Shown here piece by piece: positions 44,694-54,655 of a stretch of 64,000 nt of DNA. The notes beneath the pieces were generated by a model that saw only the letters and a program-made list of their open reading frames with translations, was not told the origin of the DNA and ran no database searches. Within the stretch, counting starts at the first letter, position 1, and each line of letters begins with the position of its first letter. The DNA comes from DASXMT01 sp963812965 (GTDB taxonomy: Bacteria > Actinomycetota > Acidimicrobiia > Acidimicrobiales > RAAP-2). Location of the stretch: NCBI GenBank assembly GCA_963812965.1, contig CAWEXG010000006.1:283074-347073 (forward strand), in the 5' to 3' direction. Made by a program: the position numbers and the translations under genes.

Positions 44694-45784
44694 CGGACAA
44701 CTCCCGAACCGATCACCGACTCGGGATCGGCCGGGTCGTAGAGGGCAACGGTCTGACCGGGAGCGACCCGGCGCTGCGGCACGTCGAAGCGGACGACGAG
44801 GCCGTCGCTGAGCGGTGGCCATTGCGCGAGGCCGTCGGCATTCCGGGACGACACCGTGCAGCCCACCGGCTTCCCGTGGGCGCTGCACTGGGCGATGGCC
44901 GTCCCACCGTCCGGCCACGGGTCGTCCACCCAGCTCACCGTGTGGAGCTCCACGGAGGGAGCGTTGGCCGCCTCCGGTGGACCGATCAGTACCCGCCGGC
45001 CAGGGAGGTCCACCGCCGTCACGTACCGTCGACGGCCGTCCTCGCTATGGCCCATCCCCCGACGCTGTCCCACGGTGACCAGCTCCATGGCGTCGACGGT
45101 ACCCAAGTCGGCGCCGGAGGCGTGGTCGACGACCCGACCGGCATGGAACGGGAGACGTGCACCGAGAAAGCCTTCACGTCCCTCGTTCGAACGGATGAAG
45201 CAGACATCCTGGCTGTCAGGCTTCGACGCGGTGCGCAGGCCTAGGCGGGTGGCCGTAGCCCGGACGTCGCTCTTCTGGAGCTCGCCGACCGGGAACGAAC
45301 ACGAGGCCAGCTGGTCCTGCCCGAGCATCGACAGGACGTAGGACTGGTCCTTCAGCGGGTCCGCCCCGCGGCGCAGCTCGAACCTGCCATCGGGGGTGAC
45401 CGTTCTCCGGGCGTGGTGGCCGGTGGCCACGGCATCGAACCCCAGGGCAAGGGCTCGGTGGAGCAGCCGGTCGAACTTGAGGTGGCGGTTGCACTCGATG
45501 CAGGGATTGGGGGTCCGTCCCTCGGCGTGGCCCTGGACATACGGCGTGACCACCCGGTCGTCGAAGTCGTCCGAGAAGTTGAAGACGTGGTGGACCAGGC
45601 CGAGCTGCTCGGCCACCCTACGGGCATCTTCGACGTCGGCCACCGAGCAGCAGCCCGAGTCCGAGCTCCCGCCCCACAGCTTCAGCGTGGCCCCGACCAC
45701 ATTGTCCGCGCCCAGCTCCTCCACCAACAAGGCAGCGGCGACCGACGAGTCGACCCCCCCTGACATGGCAACCAGCACTCGCAT
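44690..45784 (-). CDS. mnmA: tRNA-specific 2-thiouridylase
   Basis: About 364 residues. The PP-loop SGGVDSS is at 8-14. The catalytic pair is Cys95 (TPNPCIECN) and Cys195 (DSQDVCFI), with GHHARR, KDQSYVL and VTVGQRRGMG as further signatures. MnmA adenylates U34 of Lys, Glu and Gln tRNAs and inserts sulfur relayed from a cysteine desulfurase. That desulfurase is encoded 16 bp upstream on the same strand. ATG 45784 gives the usual MRVLVAMSGG start; an ATG four codons earlier (45796) is possible because the start context gaacgcatgcga is duplicated. It overlaps ligA by 4 bp. Confidence 0.95.
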   Translation of the reverse strand: MRVLVAMSGGVDSSVAAALLVEELGADNVVGATLKLWGGSSDSGCCSVADVEDARRVAEQLGLVHHVFNFSDDFDDRVVTPYVQGHAEGRTPNPCIECNRHLKFDRLLHRALALGFDAVATGHHARRTVTPDGRFELRRGADPLKDQSYVLSMLGQDQLASCSFPVGELQKSDVRATATRLGLRTASKPDSQDVCFIRSNEGREGFLGARLPFHAGRVVDHASGADLGTVDAMELVTVGQRRGMGHSEDGRRRYVTAVDLPGRRVLIGPPEAANAPSVELHTVSWVDDPWPDGGTAIAQCSAHGKPVGCTVSSRNADGLAQWPPLSDGLVVRFDVPQRRVAPGQTVALYDPADPESVIGSGVVR

Positions 45785-45800
45785 GCGTTCTCGCATGCGT

Positions 45801-47066
45801 TCAGTTTCGCAGTTGCGAGACCGCTGCCGGAACGACGTGCAGCGCCAGGTCGATCTCGTCTCGGGTGGTGGCATGGCCGAGCGAGAAACGCACCCCGGTG
45901 GCGGCGTCCTCACGACTGAGCCCCATGGCCATCAGCACGTGGCTCGGCTCCACCGCGCCGCTCGAACAGGCAGCGCCGGCCGAGGCGGCCACCCCCCCTT
46001 GGTCCAAGAGGACCAGCAACGCCTCGCTCTCCACGCCGGCGATCCGGACGTGGACGATCCCGGGCACCCGATCGGAGCGGCGCCCGGTCTCGACGACCCC
46101 TTCGATCTGGCGAGCCAGGCCGTCGGCCAGGCGGTCTCGGAGCCCGGTCACGGGGTTCGCCAGGCTTGTCGGGTCTGTCGGGTCTGTCGGGTCTGTCGGG
46201 TCTGTCGGACTTGTCGGGTCCCGGCGCTCGTGGTCGGTGAGCCGGAGCGCCTCGGCCATGGCCACGATCCCGGCAACGTCCTGGGTTCCGCTGCGACGCT
46301 CCCGTTCCTGGCCACCACCGTGGAACAGGGGGGCGAGCGAGATGCCATGGCGGACCACCAACGCACCCACCCCCTTCGGGCCACCGAATTTATGGGCGCT
46401 GACCGCCACCAGGTCGGCCGGGCTGCAGTGGGTGGCGACATCGAGCCACGGAACAGCCTGGACGGCATCGGTGTGGAGGACGGCGCCGGGCGAGGCGCTC
46501 CGAACGATCTCCGCCACTGCGGCCAGCGGTTGGACAGTCCCGATCTCGTTGTTCACCGCCATCACCGCCACCAGGGCCACGTCGGGGGTGCACGCGTCGG
46601 CCAGACGGTCCAGATCGACGATCCCCCCGGCGTCGCTTGGCACCTGGCGAAGCTCCACCCCGAACTGGTCCGCCGCGGCCCGACAGGCATGCAGCACGGC
46701 GTGGTGCTCCATGGCCGTGCACACCACCGGACCGACAGGACGGTCGCTGTCGCCCAGAGCCCCGAAGACGGCCAGGTTGTCCGCCTCGGTCCCGCCCCCG
46801 GTGAACACCACCTCGCCGGGATCGGCGCCGAGGCATGTGGCGATCACCTCCCGGGCGTCTTCGAGCACCGTGCGTGCGTCACGTGCCGCGGCGTGGCTCC
46901 CCGACGGGTTTCCGAACCGGTCGGTGAGGAACGGCAGCATGGCATCGATCGCCTGCTGTCGCATCGGCGTGGTCGCCGCATGATCCAAGATAGGCGCGCA
47001 CCGTGTTTCCTTCCCGGCGGGGCCCCAACCCCGCCTTCCTCCGGTGCGTGGGGTCCCCATCCCCAC
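45801..47066 (-). CDS. Cysteine desulfurase (IscS/NifS-like)
   Basis: A 421-residue PLP enzyme. LDHAATTPM is the N-terminal motif, and TGGGTEADNLAVFG, EHHAVLHAC and VNNEIGTVQPL follow. AVSAHKFGGPKGVGALV holds the PLP lysine, and SAGAACSSG the active-site Cys. It takes sulfur from cysteine for tRNA thiolation (with MnmA next door) and possibly Fe-S assembly (an Nfu gene is 31 kb away). A (DPT)n insertion at about residues 290-303 arises from a 9-bp repeat. The N-terminal extension before LDHAA is longer than usual; ATG 47066 lies 9 bp after the aldehyde dehydrogenase stop. Confidence 0.92.
   Translation of the reverse strand: MGMGTPRTGGRRGWGPAGKETRCAPILDHAATTPMRQQAIDAMLPFLTDRFGNPSGSHAAARDARTVLEDAREVIATCLGADPGEVVFTGGGTEADNLAVFGALGDSDRPVGPVVCTAMEHHAVLHACRAAADQFGVELRQVPSDAGGIVDLDRLADACTPDVALVAVMAVNNEIGTVQPLAAVAEIVRSASPGAVLHTDAVQAVPWLDVATHCSPADLVAVSAHKFGGPKGVGALVVRHGISLAPLFHGGGQERERRSGTQDVAGIVAMAEALRLTDHERRDPTSPTDPTDPTDPTDPTSLANPVTGLRDRLADGLARQIEGVVETGRRSDRVPGIVHVRIAGVESEALLVLLDQGGVAASAGAACSSGAVEPSHVLMAMGLSREDAATGVRFSLGHATTRDEIDLALHVVPAAVSQLRN
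46171..46206 (-). repeat. 9-bp tandem repeat inside the cysteine desulfurase gene, 4 copies
   Basis: Four exact gggtctgtc units with degenerate flanking copies. In the coding frame each gives Asp-Pro-Thr. The unit keeps frame, so expansion only lengthens a loop. Confidence 0.9.
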
Positions 47067-47075
47067 GCCCGGCTG

Positions 47076-48489
47076 TCAGGCGACCCACACCGACTTGATG
47101 TTGCAGAACTCTCGGATGCCGTGCACCGACAGCTCCCGACCATGGCCCGAGCTCTTGATCCCACCGAACGGAAGCTCCGGCATCGAGACGGTCATCCCGT
47201 TCACGAACACCTGGCCGGCCTGAAGGTCGTCGACGAACCGCTGCTGCTCGGCGGGGTCAGCGGTCCACACGCTCGAGCCGAGACCGAGCTCGGTGTCGTT
47301 GGCCACGGCCAGCGCCTCGTCAGCGCTCGACACCCGGTAGAGCAGTGCCACCGGCCCGAACACCTCTTCGGTGGCAACCCGCATCTCCGGAGTGATGTCG
47401 GTGATCACGGTCGGTCGGTAGAAGTAGCCCGGATGCTCGGTCCCCCCGGGTCCCACTGCCCGCGCGCCACCACACAGGAGCGATGCTCCCTTGGCCACAG
47501 CGTCCTCCACCTGGGCCTCGATGGTGTTCCGCGCCGTCTCGGTCACCAGTGGCCCCACCTCGGTGGCCGGGTCGAAAGGATCCCCCACGCACAGGGCGTC
47601 CATGGCCGTCACGAACCGGCTGGTGAACTCGTCGGCCACCGCCTCGTGGACGATGAACCTCTTGGCGGCGATGCACGACTGGCCGTTGTTCTGCACCCGG
47701 GCCTGTACCCCCACCGGCACGGCCCGATCGAGGTTGGCAGAGGGAAGGACGATGAACGGGTCGCTCCCTCCCAGCTCCAGCACGATCTTCTTCACCACCG
47801 CCCCTGCCTGGGCCGCCACCGCTCGGCCGGCGCCGACACTCCCGGTCAGCGTGACCGCCTTCACCCGGGGGTCGTCGATGATGGCGGGGACCTGATCGAT
47901 ATCGATCAACAGGGACTGGAACACGCCGGCCGGGGCACCGGCCCGCCGGAAGAGGTCCTCGAGGAGGAGCGAGGTGCGGGGCACGTTGGGGGCGTGCTTC
48001 AACAGTCCGACGTTCCCGGCCAGGATGCCGGGCGCAGCGAACCTGACTACCTGCCACAACGGGAAGTTCCACGGCATGATGGCCAGGACCGGTCCCAGTG
48101 GTTGGTACCTGATCATCCCCGACGCGTTGTCGAGGGGCACCTCCTCGTCGGCGATGAAGGCCGGACCGTGCTCGGCGTACCACCGAAAGGTGGCGGCGCA
48201 CTTGCTCACCTCGCCCTTGGCCTGGGCGAACGGCTTCCCCATCTCGGTGGTGAGCACGTGGGCGATGTCGGGGAGCTCACCCTCGAGGAGGTCGGCCACC
48301 GTGATCAGCAAGCGGCAGCGGTCGGCCACAGGCGTGGCCGCCCAGATGGTTGCAGCAGTGGCGGCAGCAGCCAGACGGTTCTGAATATCGGCAGCGTCGA
48401 GCGGCTCGAAACGCTCCAGCAGTCTCGCCGGTGGTCGGGTTGACGGTGGCCAACGGCGGTCCGGACGGCACGGATCGATTGTCCCTCAT
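47076..48489 (-). pseudogene. NAD(P)-dependent aldehyde dehydrogenase (succinate-semialdehyde type), frameshifted near 48420
   Basis: The main frame (48329 to 47076) gives PLGPVLAIMPWNFPLWQV, VTLTGSVGAGRAV, LELGGSDPFIVL (general-base Glu), VQNNGQSCIAAKRFIV (nucleophile Cys) and EEVFGPVALLYRV. This is the SSADH/GabD-like ALDH set. The N-terminus is in another frame, starting at ATG 48489: LATVNPTTGET, then one extra base near 48420, after which ERFEPLDAADIQNRL joins the main frame. The ATG 48489 overlaps the upstream ligase stop by 4 bp, which supports the long gene. It would oxidise succinic semialdehyde, the product of the GabT-like enzyme at 22.8 kb. A shorter active form from an internal start is unlikely. 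Confidence 0.8.
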
Positions 48490-49765
48490 TGGCCGGCATC
48501 GTGCAGGCCGAGCGCCTGGGCGACGGCTCGGCGCTGCAGCTTGCCCGTAGCGGTCCGGGGTAGTGATCCGGCCACCACGTACTGCTTGGGACGCTTATAA
48601 GGAGCGAGGTGGGCCTCGGCGTACGCTTGCACCGCCGCCACATCGAAGGTGTCGCGTCTGCTCCGTCCGGCACCACCGCTGCGCACACCCGCTCGCCCCA
48701 CGTCTCGTCGGCGACGCCGAACACGGCCACCTCGGACACACCGTGGACCTCAGCCAGCGTCGCCTCGACCTCGGCCGGGTAGACGTTCACCCCTCCACTG
48801 ATGATCAGGTCGTCCCGGCGCCCGTCGAGGAAGAGGTAGCCGTCCGCATCGAGCCGGCCGAGGTCGCCCACGGTGAAAGCACCGTCTCTCCATGCCGCCG
48901 CCGTCTTCTCCTCGTCGCCCCAGTAGACGAACCGGCCAAAGCCGGGTGGGCGACACCACACCGTGCCGTCTTCGTCGACCGTGAGCTCCCTGCCGGCACG
49001 GGCCCGGCCGACCGTTCCCGGTCGCTGCTGCCACTCCTGTGGTGAGCACACCGTGAACTGGCCTTCGGTGGAGCCGTAGAACTCCCACAGCACGTCAGGT
49101 CCCACTCGCTCCATGGCGGCCCGCTTGACCACCGGCGGACACGATGAACCGGCGTGGGCCAACAGGCGCAGCGCATCGAAGCGTTCCGGGAGCGCCGGTC
49201 CGAGGGACAGCAGTCGCTTCAGCGCCGTGGGAGCCATGAACGTGGTGGTGGGCACCGGACCCGCGCCTCCGGACAAAGCGTCGCAAGCAGCCTTCGCGTC
49301 GAAGCGGCTGAGGATGATGCACGTACCCCCACGCAGCAGCGTGCCGGCGGCGAAGCGAACGGACACCGAGTGGTACATGGGTGAGCACACCAGATGGACG
49401 TCGTCTCGATCGAAACCCCACAGGTCGGCTTCGTCGTCGAACGCTGCGAAAGCAGTGGTGTCGTCCCACACGCCCGACCACACGCCCTTGGCCCGTCCCG
49501 TGGTCCCCGACGTGTAGTGCATCGGTCGGGCCAGCGGGTAGGGCGCCAGGTCGACCGGCGAACCCCGGTCGAGTGCGGCGAGCGATGCGGCGTCGGTGAC
49601 CGTGAGGGACGGGCGGGCGTCGGCCAGCAGCACGTCACGCTCGGCTTCGACCAACGTGGCGTTGAGCAGGACAGGCACCACTCCGGTGCGCAACGCACCC
49701 AGCACTGCACACAACAACCCCGACGACGAAGGAAGGCAGAAGGCGACACGATCCCCGGCCGTCAC
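48486..49765 (-). pseudogene. AMP-forming acyl-CoA synthetase/ligase, frameshifted near 48655
   Basis: The first frame gives DRVAFCLPSSSGLL, the P-loop HYTSGTTGRAKGV, YGSTEGQFTV, VGDLGRLDADGYLFLDGRRDDLIISGG and PAEVEATL. After VVPDGAD the frame shifts. The C-terminal lid with the catalytic lysine (YKRPKQYVVAGSLPRTATGKLQRR) continues in another frame to the stop at 48486. The enzyme would activate a carboxylic acid as acyl-AMP and form its CoA thioester. The N-terminus is also odd: about 28 conserved-looking residues (TIEILTADEAESGQRR) lie upstream of GTG 49765 with no standard start codon. Product substrate unknown. Confidence 0.78.
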
Positions 49766-49854
49766 GCCGGCAGCAGCCAGTGCACCGGCGGCACGTCGTT
49801 GGCCGGATTCGGCCTCGTCTGCCGTGAGGATCTCGATGGTCGGCCCCTGAACTG

Positions 49855-50010
49855 CTACTTCTTCTTGTCCGACGTCACCTCATCCGACGCGGCAGCGTCC
49901 AACTTGACCTTGCGTCGTGGCTTCAGAGCGAACCACCAGATACTGGCCATCGTGGCAAGCACGCCGACTGCGGCCGCCGGCTTCACGATCTTGCGGGAGC
50001 GGTCTGACAT
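49855..50010 (-). CDS. Small single-pass membrane protein (51 aa)
   Basis: ATG 50010 to TAG 49855. The product is a basic N-terminus (MSDRSRKIVKP), one hydrophobic segment (AAAVGVLATMASIWWFAL), a basic stop-transfer (KPRRKVK) and an acidic then lysine-rich tail ending DKKK. The topology suggests an inner-membrane anchor. It sits on the same strand between ileS and the acyl-CoA ligase gene, which begins about 90 bp further on. I do not recognise a family. Coding character is supported by the clean charge pattern and by the lack of any other gene here. Confidence 0.55.
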   Translation of the reverse strand: MSDRSRKIVKPAAAVGVLATMASIWWFALKPRRKVKLDAAASDEVTSDKKK

Positions 50011-50123
50011 AGATGCGACGTTACCCGCGCAACACCTCGGAGCGCCCCTTGAGAGGCTCGGTGGATGGAGTTGACGTTCCTCCGGGTGGACGGTTCGGGC
50101 TCGCCAATGTGCCGAGCGAGCGC

Positions 50124-53100
50124 TTAATGGCCCTCGTCCTTGATCACCCAGGCTCGGGCCACGAACGGCGACCCGTCGTCGCTCTCGACCACGAGCTCGG
50201 TACCTTCGCCTTCGCCGGCACCGTCCGGTGGGTCGGTCACGACCGAACGAGCCAACACCTCCCGACCGACGAGCTCCAACAGCGGGCCGAGGTGATCGAG
50301 ACCGACCAGATGGAGCTGGATCCAGTCCGATACTTCGAGCCCGCTGGCCTTGCGCAGGTCCTGGACGAGGCGGACCACCTCTCGAGCCAGTCCTCGGCGA
50401 CGCAGGTCCTCGTCGAGGGTGAGGTCGAGGGCGACCACCTCGGCACCGTCCCGGGACACGGCGAAGCCGGACTGGGCCTTCACCCGTAGCTCCACCTCAC
50501 CGGGGTCCAGCTCCACCGAGCCGTCGGCCAGCGCCACCGTGACCGGTCGGCCCTCGGCCAGCGCGTCGGCTGCGGCGGCCCCGTCCACATCGCTCAGTGC
50601 CGCCCGGAGCTGCTGCACCCGCTGCCCGAGACGCGGGCCCAACAGCTTGAAGTTCGGGACCAGCTCGTAGGTGAGGACGTCGCCCAGCTCGGCGGTGGCC
50701 TCCACCCGGTCCACGTTCAGCTCGTCCTCCACGATGCCCTGCGGGAGGTCGGGACTGCCCGGAGGCAGGTACACCAGGGCCCGGGCCAGAGGCTGGCGCA
50801 CCTTCGTCCCCGCCTCGGCCCGCGCCGCACGTCCGAGCGACGACAGCCGTCGAGCCAGAGCCATCTCGTCCTCGAGGGTGACGTCCACCTCCTCGGCGTT
50901 CGGCTCCGGCCAGTCGGCCAAGTGCACGGAGTCGTCCGCGTCTGCACCGGTCAGGTCGCGCCACATGCGGTCGGCGACGAACGGGCACATCGGGGCCAGG
51001 AGCTGCGTCAAGGTGACCAGGACCTCATGCAGTGTGGCCTGGGCAGCGAGCGAGTCGGCAGGGTCGGCGTCCGGGTCGGTCCGCCAGAACCGCCTCCGGC
51101 TCCGTCGCACGTACCAATTAGAGAGGTCGTCGACCAGGCTGGCGATGGCCGACGCCGCCGGGTACGGCTCGTAGGCGTCGAGCGCTTCGGTCACCGCCAC
51201 CACGGTGCCGGCCAGCCGGGAACGCATCCACCGATCGAGCACGGACCGGTGGTCGGGTGCCGGGATGGCCGGGTCAGCCGGGTCGAAGTCGTTCAGCGAG
51301 GCGTAGGTGGTGAAGAACGACCAGGTGTTCCACAAGGTCAACAAGGTGTCCCGCATGGCGGTGTCGATGACCTCGAAGCTGACCCGGGTCGGCGTCCACG
51401 GAGAGCCCTGGGAGAACATCCACCACCGCAGCGGATCGGCTCCCCGGGTGTCGATGATCTCCCACGGGTCGATGACGTTGCCGATGCTCTTGGACATCTT
51501 CCGGCCGTCGGCGTCCACGATGTGTCCGAGACACAGGACGTTGCGGTAAGGAGCCTGGCCTCGGACCAGGGTGTTGACGGCCAGGAGCGAGTAGAACCAG
51601 CCGCGGGTCTGGTCGATGGCCTCGGCGATGAAGTCCGCCGGGTAGACGAAACGCTTGTCCGATCCTTCGGCCACCGGATAGCCCCACTGGGCAGCGGGCA
51701 TCGAACCCGAGTCGAACCAGGCGTCGATGACCGGCTCCACCCGGCGCATCTCAGACGGTGACGCCGTGCTGTCCTCGGCGTCGTGCGTCGTGCCGCTCTC
51801 GGCGCAGATCGGGCAGGGGAAGACGACCTCGTCGATGGTGGGTCGATGGGGGTCGAGGTCGTTCAGGTCACGACCGGCCAACGTCGACAGCTCGGCACGC
51901 GAGCCGACGCAGTGCACGTGGCCCTGGCCGCACCGCCACACCGGCAGCGGGGTGCCCCAGAAGCGGTCACGGGACAGGGCCCAGTCGACGTTGTTGGCCA
52001 GCCACTCCCCCATCCGGCCGTCCCGGATGTACTCGGGGTGCCAGCCGATCGTCTGGTTCTCGGCCATCAGCTCGGCCTTGCGCTGCGAGGTCTTGATGTA
52101 CCAGCTCGGCTTGCCCCAGTAGATGAGCGGCGTTCCGCATCGCCAGCAGTGGGGGTACGAGTGCTCGATGGGTTGGCGACGGAACAGCAGCCCGGCCGCA
52201 TGCAGCCGATCGTTGATCGAGCCGTTGGTGTCACGAACCTGCTGACCCTCGAGCCACGGGACCAGAGCGGTGAAACGCCCGTCCGGGCCCACCGGGTTGA
52301 GGGTGGGCAGCCCGTTCTCCCGCCCGACCTGACGGTCGACCTCGCCGAAGGCAGGGGCCAGATGGACGATGCCGGTCCCCTCGTCGGCCTCGACGAACGC
52401 TCCGGGGACCACCCGCCAGCCCTCTCGTGGGCCGTCACCACTTCCAGGTGCCGGCTCCAGATCGTCGAACGGGCGCCGGTAGTACAGGCCGACCAGCTCG
52501 GAGCCGGCCACCTGGTGATCGATCGTCGTCCCCTCCCCGAACACCGCGTCCACGAGCTCAGCCGCCACGATGGCATCCCCGACGACGGCGTAGGAGAGCT
52601 CAGGGTTGACCGCCGCCCCGGTGTTGGAGAGGAGCGTCCAGGGCGTGGTGGTCCACACCACCAACGAGACCCCGACCAGCGAGTCACGGCCGAGCACGGA
52701 CCGCAGGCGAGCGGCGACATCACCGTCGTCGAGGAGCGGGAACAGCACGTACGCCGACTCGTCGACGACGTCCCGGTACACGTCGGGTTGACCCAGCTCG
52801 TGACTGCTCAGCGCCGTCCCGCACCGGGGGCAGTACGGCACCACCTTGATGTCCTCGTACAGGAGGCCCTGGTTCCAGATCTCCTTCAGCTGCGACCACA
52901 CCGAATCGACGTACTCCGGGTTGAAGGTCCAGTACGCGTCGTCGAGGTCGATCCAGTAGCCGATCCGCTCGGTGAGGCGCTTCCACTCGTCGACGTAGTT
53001 GCGGACCGACTCCCGGCACAGACGGGTGAACTCGGCGATGCCGACCTCTTCTTCGATCTGCCGCTTGGCCACGATCCCCAGCTGCTTCTCGACCTCCACC

Positions 53101-53378
53101 TCGACCGGCAGCCCGTGGGTGTCCCATCCGGCTCTCCGGGGCACGGCGTAGCCACGCATGGTCCGGTACCGGCAGAACAGGTCCTTGAACACCCGGGCCC
53201 AGACGTGGTGCAGGCCCGGGCGCCCGTTGGCCGTGGGCGGACCTTCGTAGAACACCCACGGCTCCGCCCCGGCACGGAGCTCCACGGATCGTTCGAAGAT
53301 CCGGTGCTCCCTCCATCGACCCAGCTCCTCGGCTTCCAGGGCGGCAAAATCGGCTTCGGTAGGGACCGGGCGGAACAA
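50124..53378 (-). CDS. ileS: Isoleucyl-tRNA synthetase, eukaryote-like (IleS2-type)
   Basis: About 1084 residues. YEGPPTANGRPGLHHVWARVFKD contains the HIGH-equivalent. GWDTHGLPVEVEVEK, YCPRCGTALSSHE, WTTTPWTLLSNTG (editing domain) and DADGRKMSKSIGNVID (KMSKS) are present, followed by a long anticodon-binding domain. The sequence follows the eukaryote-like IleRS branch common in actinobacteria, some members of which resist mupirocin. It charges tRNAIle and edits valine. The start is TTG 53378 because AGGGAG lies 6 bp upstream; a frame extension to TTG 53450 has no ribosome site. No T-box was found in the leader. Confidence 0.96.
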   Translation of the reverse strand: MFRPVPTEADFAALEAEELGRWREHRIFERSVELRAGAEPWVFYEGPPTANGRPGLHHVWARVFKDLFCRYRTMRGYAVPRRAGWDTHGLPVEVEVEKQLGIVAKRQIEEEVGIAEFTRLCRESVRNYVDEWKRLTERIGYWIDLDDAYWTFNPEYVDSVWSQLKEIWNQGLLYEDIKVVPYCPRCGTALSSHELGQPDVYRDVVDESAYVLFPLLDDGDVAARLRSVLGRDSLVGVSLVVWTTTPWTLLSNTGAAVNPELSYAVVGDAIVAAELVDAVFGEGTTIDHQVAGSELVGLYYRRPFDDLEPAPGSGDGPREGWRVVPGAFVEADEGTGIVHLAPAFGEVDRQVGRENGLPTLNPVGPDGRFTALVPWLEGQQVRDTNGSINDRLHAAGLLFRRQPIEHSYPHCWRCGTPLIYWGKPSWYIKTSQRKAELMAENQTIGWHPEYIRDGRMGEWLANNVDWALSRDRFWGTPLPVWRCGQGHVHCVGSRAELSTLAGRDLNDLDPHRPTIDEVVFPCPICAESGTTHDAEDSTASPSEMRRVEPVIDAWFDSGSMPAAQWGYPVAEGSDKRFVYPADFIAEAIDQTRGWFYSLLAVNTLVRGQAPYRNVLCLGHIVDADGRKMSKSIGNVIDPWEIIDTRGADPLRWWMFSQGSPWTPTRVSFEVIDTAMRDTLLTLWNTWSFFTTYASLNDFDPADPAIPAPDHRSVLDRWMRSRLAGTVVAVTEALDAYEPYPAASAIASLVDDLSNWYVRRSRRRFWRTDPDADPADSLAAQATLHEVLVTLTQLLAPMCPFVADRMWRDLTGADADDSVHLADWPEPNAEEVDVTLEDEMALARRLSSLGRAARAEAGTKVRQPLARALVYLPPGSPDLPQGIVEDELNVDRVEATAELGDVLTYELVPNFKLLGPRLGQRVQQLRAALSDVDGAAAADALAEGRPVTVALADGSVELDPGEVELRVKAQSGFAVSRDGAEVVALDLTLDEDLRRRGLAREVVRLVQDLRKASGLEVSDWIQLHLVGLDHLGPLLELVGREVLARSVVTDPPDGAGEGEGTELVVESDDGSPFVARAWVIKDEGH

Positions 53379-53612
53379 CGGGAGCTCCCTCGTGAGTCGC
53401 TGGTGGACACTGTGGTTCTGGGTTCTGGCAGCGGAACGGTCCCGGTTCAACCGGCGTCGCTACGAAACCGCTGGTGGGCAGGTAAAGCGCTGGCTAACAG
53501 TTAAACCGATAAACGATGGTCCCGTGACCCATCTCAGGCCTGCCACGGCCCTGCCACGGCCTTGTCGACCGGTTGGTCGATATACATCGGCAGCGAAAGG
53601 TAGAAAGGAGCC

Positions 53613-54575
53613 GTGCACCTCGACCCCTACATCGTGCTGGGAAGCGCCGTCGTCGGGTTTCTGGTGGGAGTAACCGGTGCCGGCGGGGGCGCCCTCATGA
53701 CCCCGATGCTCATCCTGCTCTTCGGGGTGAAGCCCTCGACTGCCATCTCCAGCGATCTGGTGGCTGCTGTGGTGATGCGCCCTATCGGGGCTGTCGTCCA
53801 CATGAGCAGGGGAACAGTCAACCTACGGCTGGTCGGCTGGATGGTCCTCGGCTCGGTGCCGATGGCCTTCCTCGGCGCCTACCTCCTCCACCTCATGGGC
53901 CAGGCTCAGGCGGCGGAGGACAACATCCAGATCGCGTTGGGCGCGGCGCTGCTGGTAGGAGCGGCGGCCATGGTCCTGCGCTCCGTCCTCGACCGTCGGG
54001 CCGGTCACGTCCGACAGACCGTGGTCCACGAGCTGACCGTCCGTCCGTTGCCCACGGTGCTGATCGGCATGTGCGGCGGCATCATCGTGGGCATGACCTC
54101 GGTGGGGTCGGGCTCCCTCATGATCGTGTTCCTCCTCTTCCTCTACCCGATGTTGAGCGCCAACCAGCTGGTGGGAACCGACCTGACCCAAGCCGTCCCC
54201 CTGACCCTGGCCGCCGCACTCGGTGCGCTGGTCTTCGGCCATGTGGAGCTGGGGGTCACCGCCTCGCTGGTCATCGGGAGCGTGCCTGCCGTCCTGATCG
54301 GCTCGCTCCTGTCGTCGAGAGCCCCGGACCGGGTCATCCGCCCGATCATCACGTTCGTGATCTTCGCCTCGGGTCTCAAGTACGTCGGGGTGGGCACGGT
54401 GGCGCTGGGGTGGGTCCTGTGTGCCGTGCTCCTGGTCGGGTCACTGGTGTGGCTGGTCTCCGCCCGTCCCTGGGACACGGACACCATCCCATCGGCAACC
54501 ACCGATGCCGCTTTAGCCACGGCCGATCCAGTGACTGATCCCATGACTGATCCCGTGGCGATCGACGACTCCTGA
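53613..54575 (+). CDS. TauE/SafE (TSUP) family sulfite/organosulfur exporter
   Basis: A 320-residue protein with about eight membrane helices in two homologous halves. VGFLVGVTGAGGGALMTPML and GIIVGMTSVGSGSLMIVFLL are the paired glycine-rich family motifs. LLFGVKPSTAISSDLVAAVVM and LSANQLVGTDLTQAVPLT are the second conserved pair. TSUP proteins export sulfite, sulfoacetate or other sulfur anions. The start is GTG 53613 after AAAGGAG. A DPVTDPMTDP tail is encoded by a 12-bp repeat. An Rrf2-type regulator follows 80 bp later on the same strand, so sulfur-responsive control is likely. Confidence 0.87.
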   Translation: MHLDPYIVLGSAVVGFLVGVTGAGGGALMTPMLILLFGVKPSTAISSDLVAAVVMRPIGAVVHMSRGTVNLRLVGWMVLGSVPMAFLGAYLLHLMGQAQAAEDNIQIALGAALLVGAAAMVLRSVLDRRAGHVRQTVVHELTVRPLPTVLIGMCGGIIVGMTSVGSGSLMIVFLLFLYPMLSANQLVGTDLTQAVPLTLAAALGALVFGHVELGVTASLVIGSVPAVLIGSLLSSRAPDRVIRPIITFVIFASGLKYVGVGTVALGWVLCAVLLVGSLVWLVSARPWDTDTIPSATTDAALATADPVTDPMTDPVAIDDS

Positions 54576-54655
54576 CGTCGGGAGCCATCGGGGGGGGTTC
54601 AGGGAATTCGGGAAGATCGCGCCACTGGTGGACAAGGCCTGTCAGAATCCACATC

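Noticed and set aside
53379..53612. T-box leader upstream of ileS
   Set aside because: The minus-strand leader lacks a specifier stem and the AGGGUGGNACCGCG-like T-box core; a 'gggaccgttccgc' stretch is too different.
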